Of a stretch of 64,000 bases of DNA, positions 32,155-44,160 are shown piece after piece. Position numbers and translations under genes: made by a program. Under the pieces are notes generated by a model, which saw only the letters and a program-made list of their open reading frames with translations, had not been told where the DNA came from and searched no databases. This stretch comes from Linyphia triangularis (Eukaryota; Arthropoda; Arachnida; Araneae; Linyphiidae): contig OZ021721.1 of NCBI GenBank assembly GCA_963978545.1, positions 113,369,280 through 113,433,279 on the forward strand, in the 5' to 3' direction. Position 1 is the stretch's first letter, and each line of letters opens with the position of its first letter.

Positions 32155-35148
32155 TTTCTATAGAATATAAATGAATTGTATAATTATACTATTGAAACCT
32201 CATATATGTTTCAAAAAGAAGAATTTTAATTTAAATCTGATTTAACAATGTAACAAAGGAATTTAAACTACCAAGTCGCGTACTAGAGATTATTTCTAAT
32301 AGGCAACTGTTTTTCGGAAGTTCACTGACGAAAAACCACATTTTCAAATAATTGAAGAAAAAATAAAAACTATAGCATAAATGTAATTTATGACGATGCA
32401 ATAAATAAAATTGTTATTTTAAAAGCTTTCATATGTATTGTATTTTAATTCCTTTTTCATTTATTCCTGTTTTATCATATTAAAAACTAATTTAAAGTTC
32501 TGCATTAAAATTCTATAAATTAATATGTCTACTAAGATAATTTATTTTGAATATTCATTCTAAAGAATTTGTAATAGAAGACAATGTAAGATAATTTGGA
32601 AAGAACTCATTTTTTATTTTATCAACCAAATACATTACTTATTATTGAACTTAAATAAGTTTCGCAATCAGTACAATTCATGAAAAGATTACATAATGCA
32701 AATATGAACAACTAGTGGATATTTTGTATGCCTGTTTTTAATATTATGTTTAAATTTGTGTTGCATACGAAAAAATAAAAAAAATAAAAAATAAAGAAGA
32801 ATTGATCCCTCAAATTACAACTATTGTAAAGTTTGGGGAGCAGTTTATTGAAGAATTAGAATTAAAAAAAATGTAATTCACTTAATAGAAGGATATGCTT
32901 TCTTGACAAATTTGCTTTCCGTTTAATACAATAAACATAATTTTGAAAATATCTTACCTTTTCATTATTTAAAAGACAATCACAACTGTTATTAGTACTG
33001 TTATGTCCGTTACTATTGTGCTCTACTATTATTTTCGCTATTAGACTGTCTAACTAATATTGTAAAAATTGTGCTGTTACTACTCCAGTAACAGAAATAA
33101 GCTGGAAAATATCACTTGACACATCTTGATGAAAACCGTTGTAGACTTGCCGTTACTACGGATCTTGGCCTGTGCTAGGTAAAATGTAATTCACTTAATA
33201 GAAGGATATGCTTTCTTGAAATATTTGCTTTTGCTGAAATATTTGCTGACAAATACTTTGAAATCAGATGAACAAAAGCAGCAAAGTTAATAGAAGTGTT
33301 TTTGTGAAAAAGTTGTCGTGGCTTACAATTTTTTGCTGCAAAAATAATACGTAGAAATACTATATAATTTTCCTAATACTAAGGTGTGTGTGTGTGTCTG
33401 TCTATAAAATAAACTCCGTCTCGGTTTATATAACGTATTATTTCTATATACAAAGACAATTCTGATGTTACAGTATACTTTAACCAGAAGAGAAGTACTT
33501 ATTTAGAAATGATATTGATAGACGTACGTATATATTTAGAAATGTAAACGGTCAAAAAAATGCAAAAATAAATTATTTGATGCAAGTGTTTCTTTAAAAT
33601 AACCTCCGTCTCGCCTTATATAACGTGTTATTTCTTTTTACAAGGACAATTCTAATGCTCAAGGTATTGTAATCAGAAAAAAATAACTTATTTGGAAATG
33701 ATTTTGATAGATGTATATATATCTTGCAACATAGATGGTCAGATAAATGTAATTATGGAATCCTTGTGTATAAATTTTTTTTAAACATTAATTTCGCCTC
33801 TTCCTCTATTCTATCTTAGTTCTAAATATTAAAAAAAAACTTAGATACTTTAGGATATTATTATGAAAAAATAAATTTTATGAAAATTATAGTTTTAGAC
33901 GTAATTATACACTTTACAGCATTAATGGGAATTGTTGCATAACTAATTTCATTTCAATAAGCATAAGAATTCATGGTCATTATTTTAAAATCAACTGCAC
34001 TTAAATATACGCATAACAAGTTATGATGTTTAAAATTTAGTATGTATAGTGTCTTAAACTTGATTGTTATTAAAATTTTACCATCACTAAACTTCTAAAA
34101 TCGCTTGTCAGTTACTTGTATGATTTCGATGATAAATTAATTTTGGCATCAGAATTATTTGTGTCATATTCAATGGAAGGGTTATTTCCTCTTGATGTAG
34201 AATTCATTACAGTTTAATCTACTTAATAATCAAAAATTTCTTGAAATTTATACTTTAACCAAAAATTAATTAATGTTGAATTCATAAAATTGAATCAAAT
34301 TTCACAAAAATAATTATTACTAGGTCATAAAAAATATAAATTAGCAATTTGAACTAAATCATAAAAGTATTTATCTAGTTTTTATACAGATACTAACAAA
34401 TTTTATAATGAGGATAACATTTTTAAAGGGCTCAATACAATGGAAGAGATTTAGCAACAAATCATTCTATATGTTAAATTTAATGATGTGCGTGTTCTTA
34501 ATATGAATTTTTCAGACTTGATTGTTATTAAAATTTTACTATTACGAAATTTGTAAAATTGCTTGCCAGTAATTTGTATAATTTCAATTGTATGCACTTA
34601 AACAATGGTTATTGCTATCGTATGTAACATCAACCATATACTTTACAAATGTCCTACAACGAATGTTTAACTTCTTTTATACTGTCCGCAGTATATGGTA
34701 TTTTTTTACTTGAAAATTTACCATTATAAAGTTAAATGTTATTGCTGGAAAATGTGGATACTTATGTATTTAGTAACCTCTAAAATTATTAAAACTGAAA
34801 TTAAAAGCATTCCCGGTGGATTGACCAATTGAGGATTTTTACATACCCTTTTTTCAATAATTCTATAATACTTTACTTGTTTTGGAGTTGACAGAGACAA
34901 ATGGTATCAATCATTACAATTTTCCCCACCTCAATAAGTCAGAATGCCTTCTACAACCTTTTCACCTTAATTATCGACAGATGATTAATAACTTTATTTT
35001 AAAATAAGATTACACCTTAGGTGCTTAAATACCTTAACAAGTTCTCCAACGGCTTACTTATACTTTTTTAAAAGTCTTTCATCTATAATAACTAATAAAC
35101 AAAAACTTTACGACAAACTTTCAGCAAAACTCAAAGCAAGATAAGAAA
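32155..35148. other. AT-rich sequence with three old duplications
   Basis: No gene is supported in this 3-kb stretch. Three duplications are visible. A 39-bp direct repeat (TGTAATTCACTTAATAGAAG and onward) occurs at about 32870 and 33184. A diverged tandem pair of about 200 bp lies at 33400-33590 and 33597-33780 (CTCCGTCTCG.. TTATATAACGT). A diverged pair about 460 bp apart lies at 34060-34135 and 34520-34592 (CTTGATTGTTATTAAAATTT). Confidence 0.6.
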
Positions 35149-35149
35149 A

Positions 35150-35490
35150 CCCTTTAAAATCTAATTTATTCATTTTTCTGGTCAACAAAATCCGACAATG
35201 TTTTCCTCGTTTTAAACTGTCACAGAAAAGAGACCATCTCGGAATTAATTTAACTTTAATCTTCGAAATCCGAAATTTGATTTCAGACTTTTGACGCTTG
35301 TCATAACGCTTCCAACTTTTTCTTTTTAAGAATTCCGAGAGAGGCCCGTCGAATAACCATCGCCGTCAAATTCATAATTTATGACTCCTTCCAGAATTCG
35401 AGGTACTGAAGAACCCAACGTCGACGCACTGTCGCTGTCCTGCCTTTCAAAAGCTCTTCAGTCTCTTGGAATCTTTCTGTGGCAAAAAAA
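35150..35490. promoter_or_regulatory. Mixed-composition island 2, possible conserved noncoding DNA
   Basis: Higher GC than the flanks, with GAGAGAGGCCCGTCGAATAACC, GTCGACGCACTGTCGCTGTC and CAAAAGCTCTTCAGTC-type words. No coding frame of length, no tandem or inverted repeat and no second copy here. Regulatory or exonic untranslated function is only a possibility. Confidence 0.2.
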
Positions 35491-35520
35491 AAAATTCTTT
35501 TTTAAAGTGATGCGTTTAAA

Positions 35521-36845
35521 TATAGCGTGTCATTGACTGGAGCCGTGAGTACGATAATGTTAACTTCTCCCTGATTTTAAATCTTGGAGTATGTAACAAA
35601 AGCTTTTAGATTGAAGTCAATTAAGCAGATGCTTCATATTTCCAATATTTCATTAAATAGATGAGTTCAAATGTAGACTTAAAGTTCAACTTTCAGATAG
35701 CTATAATAAAATAAGAACTTGTCAGAATGACCTGAAATTTGACCTGAATAAATGCAAAGAAAGGAGGAATGGTATGACATAACAAAAAAATAGTTCTAAA
35801 TGTTTTTGTTTTTTTGTTTTTTTCGTATGTCATATCACTTTCTTCTATTAATTCTTCCAAATTCAGGTCAAATTTCCTGTCATTCTGAACAGTGGGCTTA
35901 TTTTACATCTATTGGAAAAAAGAACTTTAATTATAATCATATAGCGTGTCATTGACTGGAGCCGTGAGTACGATAATGTTAACTTCTCCCTGATTTTAAA
36001 TCTTGGAGTATGTAACAAAAGCTTTTAGATTGAAGTCAGTTAAGCAGGTGCTTCATATTTCTAATATTTCATTAAATAGATGAGTTCAAATGTAGACTGT
36101 GGCAACAAAAACATTACAGGGTGAATATAATTAAAGTTCAACTTTCAGATAGCTATAATAAAATAAAAACTTGTCAGAATGACCTGAAATTTGACCTGAA
36201 TATATGCAAAGAAAGGAGGAATGGTATGACATAACAAAAAAATAGTTCTAAATGTTTTTGTTTTTTTTGTTTTTTTCGTATGTCATATCACTTTCTTCTA
36301 TTAATTCTTCCAAATTCAGGTCAAATTTCCTGTCATTCTGAACAGTGGGCTTATTTTACATCTATTGGAAAAAAGAACTTTAATTATAATCATATAGCGT
36401 GTCATTGACTGGAGCCGTGAGTACGATAATGTTAACTTCTCCCTGATTTTAAATCTTGGAGTATGTAACAAAAGCTTTTAGATTGAAGTCAGTTAAGCAG
36501 ATGCTTCATATTTCTAATATTTCATTAAATAGATGAGTTCAAATGTAGACTGTGGCAACAAAAACATTACAGGGTGAATATAATTAAAGTTCAACTTTCA
36601 GATAGCTATAATAAAATAAAAACTTGTCAGAATGACCTGAAATTTGACCTGAATATATGCAAAGAAAGGAGGAATGGTATGACATAACAAAAAAAATAGT
36701 TCTAAATGTTTTTTTTTTTTTTTTCCCTTATGTCATACCACTTTCTTCTATTAATTCTTCCAAATTCAGGTCAAATTTCCTGTCATTCTGAACAGTGGGT
36801 TTATTTTACATCTATTAGAAAAATGAACTTTAATTATAATCACTC
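35521..36845. repeat. Three tandem copies of a 419-453 bp unit, each carrying a foldback MITE
   Basis: Units start at TATAGCGTGTCATTGACTGG at 35521, 35940 (offset by a base) and 36393. Copy 1 is about 32 bp shorter because TGTGGCAACAAAAACATTAC and the following GGGTGAATAT are absent before the MITE. The second half of each unit is a hairpin of about 240-270 bp whose arms contain CAGAATGACCTGAAATTTGA and its inverse TCAAATTTCCTGTCATTCTG, with ends ATTAAAGTTC and GAACTTTAAT. The MITE was evidently amplified with its flank by segmental tandem duplication. Confidence 0.92.
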
Positions 36846-37228
36846 AGTATATTAAAAGATATCGAAGAGATATTATAGAAAAAGAAAAATGTGTTTAATT
36901 ACTCTTTATTGTATTAAAAAAAAGGGGGGGGGGGTAGCTAAGTATAAATTACTTTGATTTTTAGGTAAAATTAAATACATATTTTTTCCATTTTTATTGA
37001 ATGAGATTTTTTTTAAATGATGAATAGGAAAAACTTGCAGACACTCAAATTCACATGGAATTTTTGTGAGTAAAACGCAAAAAAATAATTATCCCTTACC
37101 ATTACCTTACCATAAAATGCATCCTTGCCTCACAAGTATGGTTTTTTTAGTTTGATCAAAGTATGGTCTGATAAAATTCCTAAATGTTCATGAATGGCTT
37201 ATGAAGCGGTTTGGCATCTGCAAAGATA
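36846..37228. other. Unique AT-rich sequence
   Basis: Contains an 11-G run near 36924-36934 and two CCATTACCTTACC-type words; nothing else. Confidence 0.5.
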
Positions 37229-37352
37229 TGATAACCTGTTTTTGGATGGTTTTATACGAAATATCTTCATATGTATTGTAGGGAAAGTATAATAACCTGT
37301 TTTTGGATGGTTTTATACGAAATATCTTCATATGTATTGAAGGGAAAGTATG
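37229..37352. repeat. 62-bp tandem doublet
   Basis: ATAACCTGTTTTTGGATGG, then TTTTATACGAAATATCTTCA and GTATTG[T/A]AGGGAAAGTAT occur twice with period 62. The 109-codon minus frame at 37188-37517 reads through both copies and shows the same peptide twice; it is not evidence of a gene. Confidence 0.93.
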
Positions 37353-37637
37353 AGACCATGTTCTGTAAAACGGAGTTAGTTTCAATGCATTATTCACTGG
37401 TAAAATTTTCCATAAAATTATACGTAGGAGTAAACACTTCAACTTCTTTAGTTGTAAATACATTGCATAATTTTTTATAACTTCGACTCGAAATTTAACA
37501 GCAATTGTAACAATCAAACTAAAGGGAAAGTTAATAATAATCTGGCCATAAATTGAAATTTTAAGTGTGAGTAATTAATTCAATATCATAATGCTTTATC
37601 TTATTGTACAATTTTACACAAAAAAAGTCACATCCCT

Positions 37638-37817
37638 GGTTGGTTGTTTTCAGATTATCTGGCGCCGTCAGCAACACGAGGGCTATAATGCGCATAAACA
37701 TTCGTCATTAGACAAGCCAACATACATTTACAAAAACCCATGCCTAACACGGGACTCGAACCTGCAACCTCGTGGTCTAGAAGCTAGCATGCTAACCACT
37801 ATACCGTTTGGTCGGCC
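37638..37817 (-). mobile_element. tRNA-derived SINE (family 1), copy 4
   Basis: The minus strand begins GGCCGACCAAACGG; the B box here reads GGTTCGAGTCC on the minus strand and the tail ends with CCAACCAACC. No convincing target duplication is visible (TCACATCCCT left, CCGTTAAAGT right), so one flank may have been lost. The 77-codon plus frame over it is a shadow of the SINE, as is the similar frame at 4648. Confidence 0.92.
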
Positions 37818-37934
37818 CCGTTAAAGTGGGCATCTACGTGAAGGATCAGAACCAGTATGCCAAAATCCATAAGTAATAAAATATCTCATGGTGAGTCATT
37901 ATTTCAATTGCCAAGTTGAAAATGTTGGATTCCA

Positions 37935-37996
37935 ACGCGAACCGAAACCTCGAAGTTTAGAAGCTAGCACGCTAACCACTATACCGTTTGGTCGGC
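37935..37996 (-). mobile_element. tRNA-derived SINE (family 1), 5' fragment, copy 5
   Basis: Only the promoter end remains: TAGAAGCTAGCACGCTAACC, ACTATACCGTTTGGTCGGC. The part toward the B box is decayed (AACCGAAACCTCGAAG). It lies 118 bp from copy 4 in the same orientation. Confidence 0.8.
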
Positions 37997-38259
37997 TCAC
38001 ATACCTGGTGACTATACAAATTAAAACTTATTTTTTATAAATTTAACGAACACTGGTTTGCTCGATATTTCGAAGTCTCCTTAAACATTTTAAATCCAAT
38101 TTCACTATTGTATTGTAAGAATATAATGTACAGCTTTTGTCCGAAACAAATCTTGCTGGGAGTAAATTACTTATAAAAACCTAGTTTTTTATTTATTTTT
38201 TTATAAATTTCTTTTTTTAAGGTTTTCCATATTTATTGATGTTGATATATTCTTTAGTT
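37997..38259. other. Unique AT-rich sequence
   Basis: Nothing recognised. Confidence 0.45.
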
Positions 38260-39058
38260 TTGGCATCTTTTCTCATCACCCAGTGACTTTTTTATTTATG
38301 TGCGAGTTGAATGTAGACTTAATAACTTCTGACTGAATAGCTTCTTACTGACTTTTTTATTTATATAAAGCATATTTATCTAACATTTATTCTTTAGAAT
38401 GTATGAATATAATTTAGAATATGCGAGTTGAATGTAGACTTAATAACTTCTGACTGAATAACTTCTTACTGACTTTTTTATTTATATAAAGCATATTTAT
38501 CTAACATTTATTCTTTAGAATGTATGAATATAATTTAGAATATGCGAGTTGAATGTAGACTTAATAACTTCTGACTGAATAACTTCTTACTGACTTTTTT
38601 ATTTATATAAAGCATATTTATCTAACATTTATTCTTTAGAATGTATGAATATAATTTAGAATATGCGAGTTGAATGTAGACTTAATAACTTCTGACTGAA
38701 TAACTTCTTACTGACTTTTTTATTTATATAAAGCATATTTATCTAACATTTATTCTTTAGAATGTATGAATATAATTTAGAATATGCTAGTTGAATGTAG
38801 ACTTAATAACTTCTGACTGAATAACTTCTTACTGACTTTTTTATTTATATAAAGCATATTTATCTAACATTTATTCTTTAGAATGTATGAATATAATTTA
38901 GAATATGCGAGTTGAATGTAGACGTAATAACTTCTGACTGAATAACTTCTTACTGACTTTTTTATTTATATAAAGCATATTTATCTAACATTTATTCTTT
39001 AGAATGTATGAATATAATTTAGAATATGCGAGTTGAATGTAGACGTAATAACTTCTGA
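38260..39058. repeat. 121-bp satellite, about 6.5 copies
   Basis: GAGTTGAATGTAGAC recurs at 38304, 38425, 38546, 38667, 38788 (as TAGTTG), 38909 and 39030, always 121 bp apart. The unit contains an internal near-repeat TAACTTCTGACTGAATAACTTC. Copies are nearly identical; the last two share the variant TAGACGTAATAAC. Confidence 0.96.
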
Positions 39059-39243
39059 TTGGAAATAAAGCTGATTTTTTGTTTAAAAATTCCTATCAAA
39101 GTGACTTTTAATTAGACATATAGTACGTGTCTGAGTCACTTTTAGATTTTATCTACTCACTTCAACCTGAGTCTGACAAACAAACAAACACATCCACTGA
39201 CAGACTGTAAGTGTAACCTTCTCATTCCAGTGCAGTGCGAACT

Positions 39244-39968
39244 TTAAGGGGGTGCAGTACCGAAATTTCTTCAAAAATACAAAAAAAAAAATTCTGATTT
39301 TAAAAAATAGTTCATAAATTCCTGAAGAGAATGATGTTTTTATCTTATTCCTCCGGTGATTAGAACGCCACAAAATTACCTGTGATTTAAACATCACTTA
39401 TGGGTGTAACACCTTGAAGCGTCTGCTTAAAATGCGTTTTTCGAGCACTAGTGTTTTTCACAGATGTTGCATATTCAAATCAATATATCTCCAGAACCAT
39501 CAACAATTGGCTATTCAAATTTTTGTAGCATTTAATTTATATAGTTTTAAATATTTTGTCTTCACAGAATTTTATTTTTTTAATTCTGTTTTAAAATATA
39601 ACATTTAGCGTAAAAGATAACATAAAAAAAAGCAAAAATTTCAATATTTTAACTTTGAGAATTGTTTTAATTTTTTTTTAATTCACCTATCAAAATTCTG
39701 TGAAGACAAAATTTTCTTTATATAATTATGTATTACAGAAAGCTTTCACTTTGAAAAAAAAAAATTTTTTTCTTGACTTATATCAAAATACGCAAACATC
39801 AATTATTACGGATTTTTCTTGGTTTTTAATTTTTTTTAATAAATAAACACAATATTTAAAAAAAACATTATCTCAAAGATATATAAATAGTATCTCATAC
39901 TTAAGATAAATTTTTGACGTAAAAATGTACATAAAGTTTTTTTTATTTTCGGTACAGGACCCCCTTAA
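39244..39968. mobile_element. MITE family M1, copy B, with TTAA target duplication
   Basis: Ends TTAAGGGGGTGCAGTACCGA and the inverted TCGGTACAGGACCCCCTTAA, with TTAA at 39244-39247 and 39965-39968. The body aligns with copy A (6560-7287) throughout, for example TTCCTGAAGAGAATGATG and GCGTTTTTCGAGCACTAGTG. About 725 bp and noncoding. Confidence 0.93.
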
Positions 39969-40085
39969 AGATATTATAGTCGCAAAAGGTTGCATACAAA
40001 ATAATTACAAAAAAAAAAGAATGAAAATTATTGGCTTGAGGCCGACGTACAATTTACTTAAGTCCAAGCCCATCACAAAGTTGTC

Positions 40086-40128
<43 letters not shown>

Positions 40129-40275
40129 TTTTATACAACATCGATACAACTGAACGACATCATCATATATCTCTTTTTATACAAGCAGGTAGAGCAAGTG
40201 CATGCTTACACTATGCCTTTCCTGTACATGCCCAAGCATTAAGAAGGGAAAGGAGACCGGACCGGAAATGGTAAA
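39969..40275 (-). repeat. Possible retroposed 3' end with a 39-base poly(A) on the minus strand
   Basis: A T run of roughly 37-39 bases at 40086-40124 would be a poly(A) tail on the minus strand, directly after ..GTTGTATAAAACTTTA. The preceding 130 bp are unusually mixed in composition. This is the look of a retroposed transcript, but a simple T-run expansion is an alternative and no target duplication was found. Confidence 0.35.
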
Positions 40276-40933
40276 TAGTCCGAGAGGCGACTGCAATTTT
40301 TGGACCCCATCGAACATCATTCTGAATTTTTTATAGAGATTGGAGAAAAGTGAGTAGAATAGGAAACCACTGGTCTGCCGTATCAAAAATGGCCAAAACT
40401 GATCAAAAATCGACTTGGAATGAGTTGAACTAAATTCCGATTGCCAAATATGTCATAACTTGCCAAAAAGAGAACAAACTTTTTCGTCTGGCTACCCTGC
40501 ATTTTGATTTTCAATGAGAAAAAGGGCAAACGATTTTTGATCTCTGGCTGGAAAATGTGTATCTTTTAAAAGTAAGCCAAATTGGCGACATCAGTTACGT
40601 CATCCATGACGTAATGTTTATTGCCAACTTGGCTCCCTTTTAATAGATGTATGTAAACCGTCGCCAGATATCTGAATCGTATGCAACCTTCTTAATTGAA
40701 AATTAAAGAGTGAGGGTTACCAAATAAAAAAAATGCTCATTATTTGGCAAGTAATGGCCCATTTGGCAATTGGATTTAGTTCAACTCATTAAAAGTTGAT
40801 TTTTGACCAGTTTCGGCCATTTTTGCCACTGCAGACCAGTGGATTCGTAATCTACTCACTTTTCTCTAATTTCTATAAAAAATTCAGAATGATGTTCGAT
40901 GGGTTCCAAAAATTGCAGTCGCCTCTCAGTCTA
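40276..40933. mobile_element. MITE family M2, copy B (both ends present)
   Basis: Left end TAGTCCGAGAGGCGACTGCA and inverted right end TGCAGTCGCCTCTCAGTCTA. The TIR extends inward for well over 70 bp (TTTTTGGACCCCATCGAACA, GGAGAAAAGTGAGTAGA). The interior aligns with copy A at 15864-16450, including TTCTTAATTGAAAATTAAAG. No transposase frame. A duplication of AGTC is possible at the ends but overlaps the TIR, so the superfamily is undecided. Confidence 0.92.
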
Positions 40934-41760
40934 AAAGTGTAATAGTAAATCTTTCGGTACCTGTACAAATTGGAAGTAGGGGGAAATTTGGTGAAGAAAA
41001 AAAAACACTTTTTATTTTTATTTTAAAATATTCTCGAGATTGGTAGATTTAAAAGGGCACTATATTCTTTATGATATTTTGAATATTTTTAAAGCTCTGT
41101 ACATTTTCATGAAAGTACACAATGTTAAAAGATTACCACTGTAAACTTTTAACTCGATTTGTCAGAAATTCATTTTTGTCAGTGCTCTTTCAACTAGGGC
41201 TTCTTTGAATAAGCCAATTAAAAGAATAATATAATTTAAAGTGGATAATGCAGTGCATAGAAGCTACTAGGATCTAATATAATCATACAACAATTAATTT
41301 TTAACTTAAATTTGAATCTTGATGTTTTTATAAAAAGTTAGTAATTTTAAATACTTTCAAAACAAAATTCTATGAAAAAATCCCATCAAATATTGCATTT
41401 ACTTTTGTAAATACTTTTCTTAACTTCTGTAACCAAATGTTGCTAACACTTGCAGGTTATTATCTAAACATTTAAGTGTTAATTTTGTTTACAATTTTAT
41501 ACAAAAAAATACTGAAATAGACATTCATGTAATAAATTGGCAAGCGAGTGCAGAAATGATAATATAGGTACAGTAACTGATACAAAACATTTTGTTTTAA
41601 CATGAAAAGGTTAAACGATTGAGTAAAAAAAAATCAATTTTTTATAATAATAAATCTAAATTGAGTTTTGAGTTGAATTAAGTATTTCATGAAGATGGGT
41701 ATATGGTTTTTTATGGGCTGAGGACAACAAGAAGTGTTAATTTCCAATTATAATATGGTA
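40934..41760. other. Unique AT-rich sequence
   Basis: Nothing recognised; no long frame. Confidence 0.5.
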
Positions 41761-42750
41761 TACTAGCTAAATACCAGTGCTTCGCTACGAAATTTTAACA
41801 TGTGCAATATTTTAGCTGGCTGTGAGGCCTCGCGCTGCGGAAATCTTTCATTAGTGTATAAGACGCAGTTTTTGGAGCTTCGCTCGCAGGAAGGTTCATC
41901 TCTATGCAAAATCAAGCTCGCTTCGTTCGCTGGAAAGGTTCATTGCTGCGTAAGAATAAGCTTGCTTCACTCACTAAAATCTAATTGCTACGTAAAGACT
42001 TAATATTGGAAGCCTCTCCCGTGTCAAGAAAAAAAATTCCCCGTTAATACAATAATACAACACCCATTTAAAATTATTTTAACAAGTGTTTGTGGAAAGC
42101 AAAATTAGAGGGTAAAGCTACTCATGTTGAAACTTTCAGAGATCTAGGCCTATTCGAAGTCGCTTTTTGTGAAAAAATTAATTGAAAAACAAATTAAAAT
42201 TTTAACATTCTTTTTGTCAGTCCAATTAGAAGACCAAAACTACTTGTTTTGAAAATTTCAGAAATGTAGCCCAATTACAAATCGTTTTGTAAAATATTTG
42301 TTAATTAATTAAAGAAAAATTAAATTCTGCTTTTCAAAAATCCAATTAGAAGACCACAACTATTTATGTTGAAAATTTCAAAGCTGTAGCCTTAATAGTA
42401 GTCGTTTTGTGAAATGTTTATTAATTAATTAAAAAAATTAATTAAAAAAGAAAAAAATAAATTTTTTAAATTCTGTTTTTTAAAAGTCCAATTAAAAGGC
42501 CAAAACTACTTATGTTGAAAATTTCAGAGCTGTAGCCCTATTAGATATCGTTTTGTAACATATTTATTAATTAAAAAAATTAATTAAAAAGAACTAATTA
42601 AAATTTTAACATTCTGTTTATGATGCATAAAATTAGAAGGCTAAAACTACTTATGATGAAAATTTCAGAACTCTACTCCGATTTTAAGTAGGTTTCTATA
42701 GATCCACAGAGCCACAGACAGACACACAGCTTGTTTTATTATTATAGATC
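41761..42750 (+). repeat. Dispersed repeat R1, copy 2 (most complete)
   Basis: It begins TACTAGCTAAATACCAGTGC, TTCGCTACGAAATTTTA, and ends CACAGACAGACACACAGC, TTGTTTTATTATTATAGATC. The middle (42110-42690) holds about five diverged tandem units built on CCAAAACTACTTATGTTGAA, AATTTCAGAGCTGTAGCC and TTAATTAATTAAAAAAATTA. The start and the ACAGACAGACAC tail resemble those of widespread arthropod retroelements, but no reverse transcriptase is present to classify it. The 67-codon frame at 41800-42003 lies in the word-repeat part and is not a gene. Confidence 0.75.
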
Positions 42751-43479
42751 TTAATCTTACTGACTGAATCTAGAAGCATGATTTCATATTTTACCACTAA
42801 ACGTAAGCTATCTTTACAACAAGTGAAATGCATTAATTTATTTATAAAAGTATAAAAAGAATATAAAAATTATTACGAATGTTGGGAATTCATATTGAAA
42901 TTCACCATAATATGTTTATTTCGTTTACATTGTCAACACATATACACTCTTATTTCTGAGGATTTTTATTGATGACTTAAACCACAGTTACACTACATTT
43001 TTTGAAGAATGATTGTTAATTACTGTAGAAAATATGTTATTACATAGATTATTATAGTTTTTAACTATATCACGATATCTTAAATGATCAAAATAAATTT
43101 ATCATAAGAAGAATTCTGATAGCTAAAAATTAAACATTTTTATTGAAATCAATGTTTTTGTTACACATTCAGCAGATTACGTTAATTCAGTTGAGAATAA
43201 AAAAATTTACATTTAAATTCGTTACGTTGCATAAGTACTAACAATTTATTCTTATACGTAGAGCACACGAGCTGAAACTAATTACTCCTTAAGCTACAGA
43301 TAAATAAATATATTTTATTTATAGATGACAATTCAAACCTGAGTTAATAAATTCATACGGCTTTCCAACAAAAAAAATTCAAATATCATTAATAGGAAAA
43401 GTAACAGAAACTCAGACAAATTAATTTCGAAATGACAAAGAAAGATATAAAAAAACATTCGAACACTAAGCCGGAAAAA
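42751..43479. other. Unique AT-rich sequence
   Basis: Nothing recognised. Confidence 0.5.
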
Positions 43480-44045
43480 GACAACACAAAAACTCAGTAA
43501 ATCGTTTTTAGCCGCGGATCATTGTTGCATTTCCTAATCTAAGGCACTAAACGTGCAAATAGATTTGTTTTGTTGCATGCAAAACTTCGCATTTTACTCT
43601 TTTCCAACGGAAAGAAAACTTTTACTTCCATCCCAACAAGCAACCAATTGCTACAGCGCTCATTTTTTCACAGTATGCCGGAAAGTTTTTTTCTGTGCCA
43701 TTCTTTCAGTATTCTCCTGAAATTTTAATTGTGCTTTCCCACTCAAGTGCCTTCAAATGGAAACTTCATTAATTACTTCGAGCGCACAGCTGACGCATTA
43801 TTAACGCCACAGCTACGACAGCTTGGGGGTGCGTTCTTTTAACGTTTTTTAACGCCCCCTCCTCCCGTATCGGCTGTTGTTCTTGGATAGAATGTTCGAG
43901 AGAAGATGCCCAGGGGTTATGATTGCGAAAACCGCGCGATCGTTTGCGGTACAATAAGTTTATTTTTGCTGAAAACTTAGCGCCCTTAGCTGCTGAGTTT
44001 AGTTTGTTTAAAGTTTGTGACGAAGAAAATCTTTTTGCCAAGCAA
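43480..44045. promoter_or_regulatory. Mixed-composition island 3, possible conserved noncoding DNA
   Basis: The most GC-balanced stretch of the window: ACCGCGCGATCGTTTGCGG, GCGCACAGCTGACGCATT, TTAACGCCCCCTCCTCCCG. It contains a 90-codon minus frame (43769-44041) rich in R, K, S and A without a motif I know and without splice or start context that convinces. No repeat structure. Could be regulatory, untranslated exon or promoter; unproven. Confidence 0.25.
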
Positions 44046-44160
44046 CTTATATGCTAATATTTTAAGAATGTACTAGAATCTATCTTAGTATAATACTAAA
44101 ATATAATATGACTGATCATTATTAACTTCCAATTGGTTAGTATACTTTGAAATGGTGTAC

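Noticed and set aside
37188..37517. 109-codon minus frame
   Set aside because: It reads through a 62-bp tandem doublet and repeats the same peptide; no motif.
43769..44041. 90-codon minus frame in the GC-balanced island 3
   Set aside because: Starts with ATG and is not repeat-derived, but I see no known motif or splice context and no homology can be tested here; not strong enough to call a gene.
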